The notes below the pieces were generated by a model. It was not told where the DNA came from, did not search any database, and saw only the letters and a list, made by a program, of their open reading frames with translations. A DNA stretch of 6,839 nucleotides, from NCBI GenBank assembly GCA_964452575.1, contig CAYVMN010000221.1, positions 1 to 6,839 of the forward strand, in the 5' to 3' direction. Position 1 is the first letter of the stretch, and the number at the start of each line of letters is the position of its first letter. The DNA comes from CAYVMN01 sp964452575. Its GTDB lineage: Bacteria; Desulfobacterota; DSM-4660; Desulfatiglandales; Desulfatiglandaceae. Below are positions 5,728-6,839 of the stretch, piece by piece. The position numbers and the translations under genes were made by a program.

Positions 5728-6759
5728 TTACCCATAACGCCTCGCATCGTCTTCCCGAGGAATGAGGTGTCCCCATCTTTGAGAGCCCAGGACCTCCCGA
5801 TTGGCGACATTTGGAGGCTCCAGACCGTTGAAGATATCTATTACACAGCGGGCCGCCTCGGTAGCCATCCTGATCACGCACTCTCTTGTAAGGGCAGCCG
5901 AGTGAGGGGTGAGGATGACGTTTTTCAGGCCCAGCAGGGGGCTGTCTTCGGGTATGGGTTCTTTGCTGAAGACATCCAGGCCTGCCCCTGCCACTTTTTC
6001 GTTTCTCAGGGCCTCGATCAGAGCGGGTTCGTTCACAATCGGACCTCGAGAGGTATTTATCAGAAAGGCCTGGGGCTTCATCCAGGAAAACTCCCGCTCA
6101 CCCACCAGATGATGGGTATTGGCGGTCAGGGGGACATGGATGGAGACCACATCTGATCTTGAAAAGAGTTCCTTCATGTCCACAAAAGTCACCCAGTCTC
6201 CTAGAGTCTCTTTTATGTGTTCGGGGAGGAAAGGGTCCACGGCTATGACCTCCATTCCGAGCATGTGATTACACAGGCGGCCGAGCTCGGAGCCGATGCG
6301 GCCGAACCCCAAGAGACCCAGTGTCTTTCCTCTCAGGTCTCCGGGCAGGTTCTTATAGCGGATGGCAAAATTGCCTTCGCGCACGGCCCTGTCCATCAGA
6401 AAAAGCCGCTTGGATAGGGCGAGCATGAAGGTCAGCACATGCTCGACAACGCTGATCGTGTTCACCCCAAGATTTGAAGTGACGACGATTTCCTTCTCTG
6501 AGGCCGCCGCCACGTCCACGTTATCAAGCCCCGCACCCGTACGGGAGATGATGCACAGGCCATCTGCCGCAGAGAGAAGTTGCCTTGTAATTTCTATCCC
6601 TGTCCTGAGGATCATCCCGTGGGCCCTCGCCATCAAAGGACGAACGGTCTCTGGCCTCCGGTCTGGTGAAACAACGGGCTCAAGACCTGCCCTTTTCAGG
6701 AGTTCTATTGCCTGCGATTCAATGGGCTCCGGAAGCAATACCCGTTTTTGAGGTGTCAA
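5728..6759 (-). CDS. D-isomer-specific 2-hydroxyacid dehydrogenase (phosphoglycerate dehydrogenase-like)
   Basis: The protein has 343 residues and catalyses, by family, NAD-dependent interconversion of a D-2-hydroxyacid and its 2-oxoacid. The nucleotide-binding motif LLGFGRIGSELG has GxGxxG at 151-156 and Asp175 in VDPF at the end of the second strand, which favours NAD over NADP. The catalytic trio is Arg238 (NTSRGPIVNE), Glu267 (FSKEP) and His286 (LTPHSAALT). The substrate-binding N-terminal half carries RTGAGLDNVD (73-82). It lacks the C-terminal regulatory ACT domain of full-length serine-pathway SerA and ends in a tail of about 40 residues. The start is TTG at 6759 with AAGGAG six bases before it, and no better ATG or GTG is placed nearby. 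The gene begins 12 bases after the stop of the gene to its right and precedes the aldolase, so all three are likely one transcript. The substrate (glycerate, lactate or a sugar acid) is unknown. Confidence 0.9.
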   Translation of the reverse strand: MTPQKRVLLPEPIESQAIELLKRAGLEPVVSPDRRPETVRPLMARAHGMILRTGIEITRQLLSAADGLCIISRTGAGLDNVDVAAASEKEIVVTSNLGVNTISVVEHVLTFMLALSKRLFLMDRAVREGNFAIRYKNLPGDLRGKTLGLLGFGRIGSELGRLCNHMLGMEVIAVDPFLPEHIKETLGDWVTFVDMKELFSRSDVVSIHVPLTANTHHLVGEREFSWMKPQAFLINTSRGPIVNEPALIEALRNEKVAGAGLDVFSKEPIPEDSPLLGLKNVILTPHSAALTRECVIRMATEAARCVIDIFNGLEPPNVANREVLGSQRWGHLIPREDDARRYG

Positions 6760-6765
6760 TATCAG

Positions 6766-6771
6766 CTCCTT
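6766..6771 (-). promoter_or_regulatory. Ribosome binding site supporting a TTG start
   Basis: AAGGAG on the minus strand ends six bases before the TTG at 6759 and directly follows the stop codon of the preceding gene. It supports the unusual start codon and points to translational coupling. Confidence 0.75.
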
Positions 6772-6839
6772 CTAACCACAGTATTTGGCCACGCGTTTGG
6801 CCACAAAGTCTACCATCTGCTGAGTGGCCCCACCGAACT
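6772..6839 (-). CDS. C-terminal end of an unidentified protein (gene enters from the right edge)
   Basis: On the minus strand one frame reads FGGATQQMVDFVAKRVAKYC and then G and TAG at 6774-6772. Only about 22 residues are visible. The sequence is a plausible amphipathic C-terminal helix, and the spacing to the dehydrogenase start (12 bases, with the ribosome binding site abutting the stop) is that of an operon. The MVDFVAKRV portion faintly recalls the C-terminus of UbiX-type flavin prenyltransferases, but this is far too short to assign. The frame is chosen because it alone ends just before the dehydrogenase ribosome binding site. Confidence 0.65.
   Translation of the reverse strand, partial: FGGATQQMVDFVAKRVAKYCG

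Noticed and set aside
5629..6156. A 175-residue plus-strand open frame over the dehydrogenase gene
   Set aside because: It is antisense to the conserved catalytic half of the dehydrogenase and has no family features.

Overview
The window suggests an anaerobic, metabolically versatile bacterium. It encodes a ferredoxin-type 2-oxoacid oxidoreductase and several genes typical of sugar-acid or organic-acid breakdown, each preceded by a strong GGAGG-type ribosome binding site. The style would suit a Desulfobacterota-like (deltaproteobacterial) sulfate reducer or syntroph. That placement is an impression from gene content, not a demonstrated assignment.

Left part (77-3030, plus strand). Two tightly coupled genes, overlapping by 8 bases, encode a 2-oxoacid:acceptor oxidoreductase: an alpha subunit and a beta subunit with the gamma domain fused to its C-terminus. 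No ferredoxin-like delta subunit is visible, so it would have to lie upstream of the window or be supplied from elsewhere. After 64 bases comes a small DinB/ClbS-like four-helix protein, which converges on the next gene with only 23 bases between the stop codons.

Middle part (3054-4784). A minus-strand creatininase-family metal hydrolase is followed by about 630 bases without an intact gene. This gap is not empty. On the plus strand it holds a broken cupin gene (start with ribosome binding site, N-terminus and C-terminus present, middle deleted and frame changed). Before it lies a stretch of open frames that may be another decayed gene. After it come two short palindromes and a tandem array of five imperfect 7-base units (GATNCTN).

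Right part (4785-6839, minus strand). The end of an unidentified gene, a D-2-hydroxyacid dehydrogenase starting at TTG, and a DapA/HOGA-type class I aldolase form a run in one direction, probably an operon entering from the right edge. The creatininase-family gene has the same orientation but is separated by the decayed stretch.

Together the genes fit a plausible but unproven theme. A ring-opening or amide-cleaving hydrolase, an NAD-dependent hydroxyacid dehydrogenase and a pyruvate-type aldolase could break down a polyol, sugar acid or related compound, and a 2-oxoacid:ferredoxin oxidoreductase could oxidise the resulting 2-oxoacid. I see no clear sign of a new defence or mobile system. The most unusual content is the graveyard of gene remnants and the 7-base repeat at 4255-4772.
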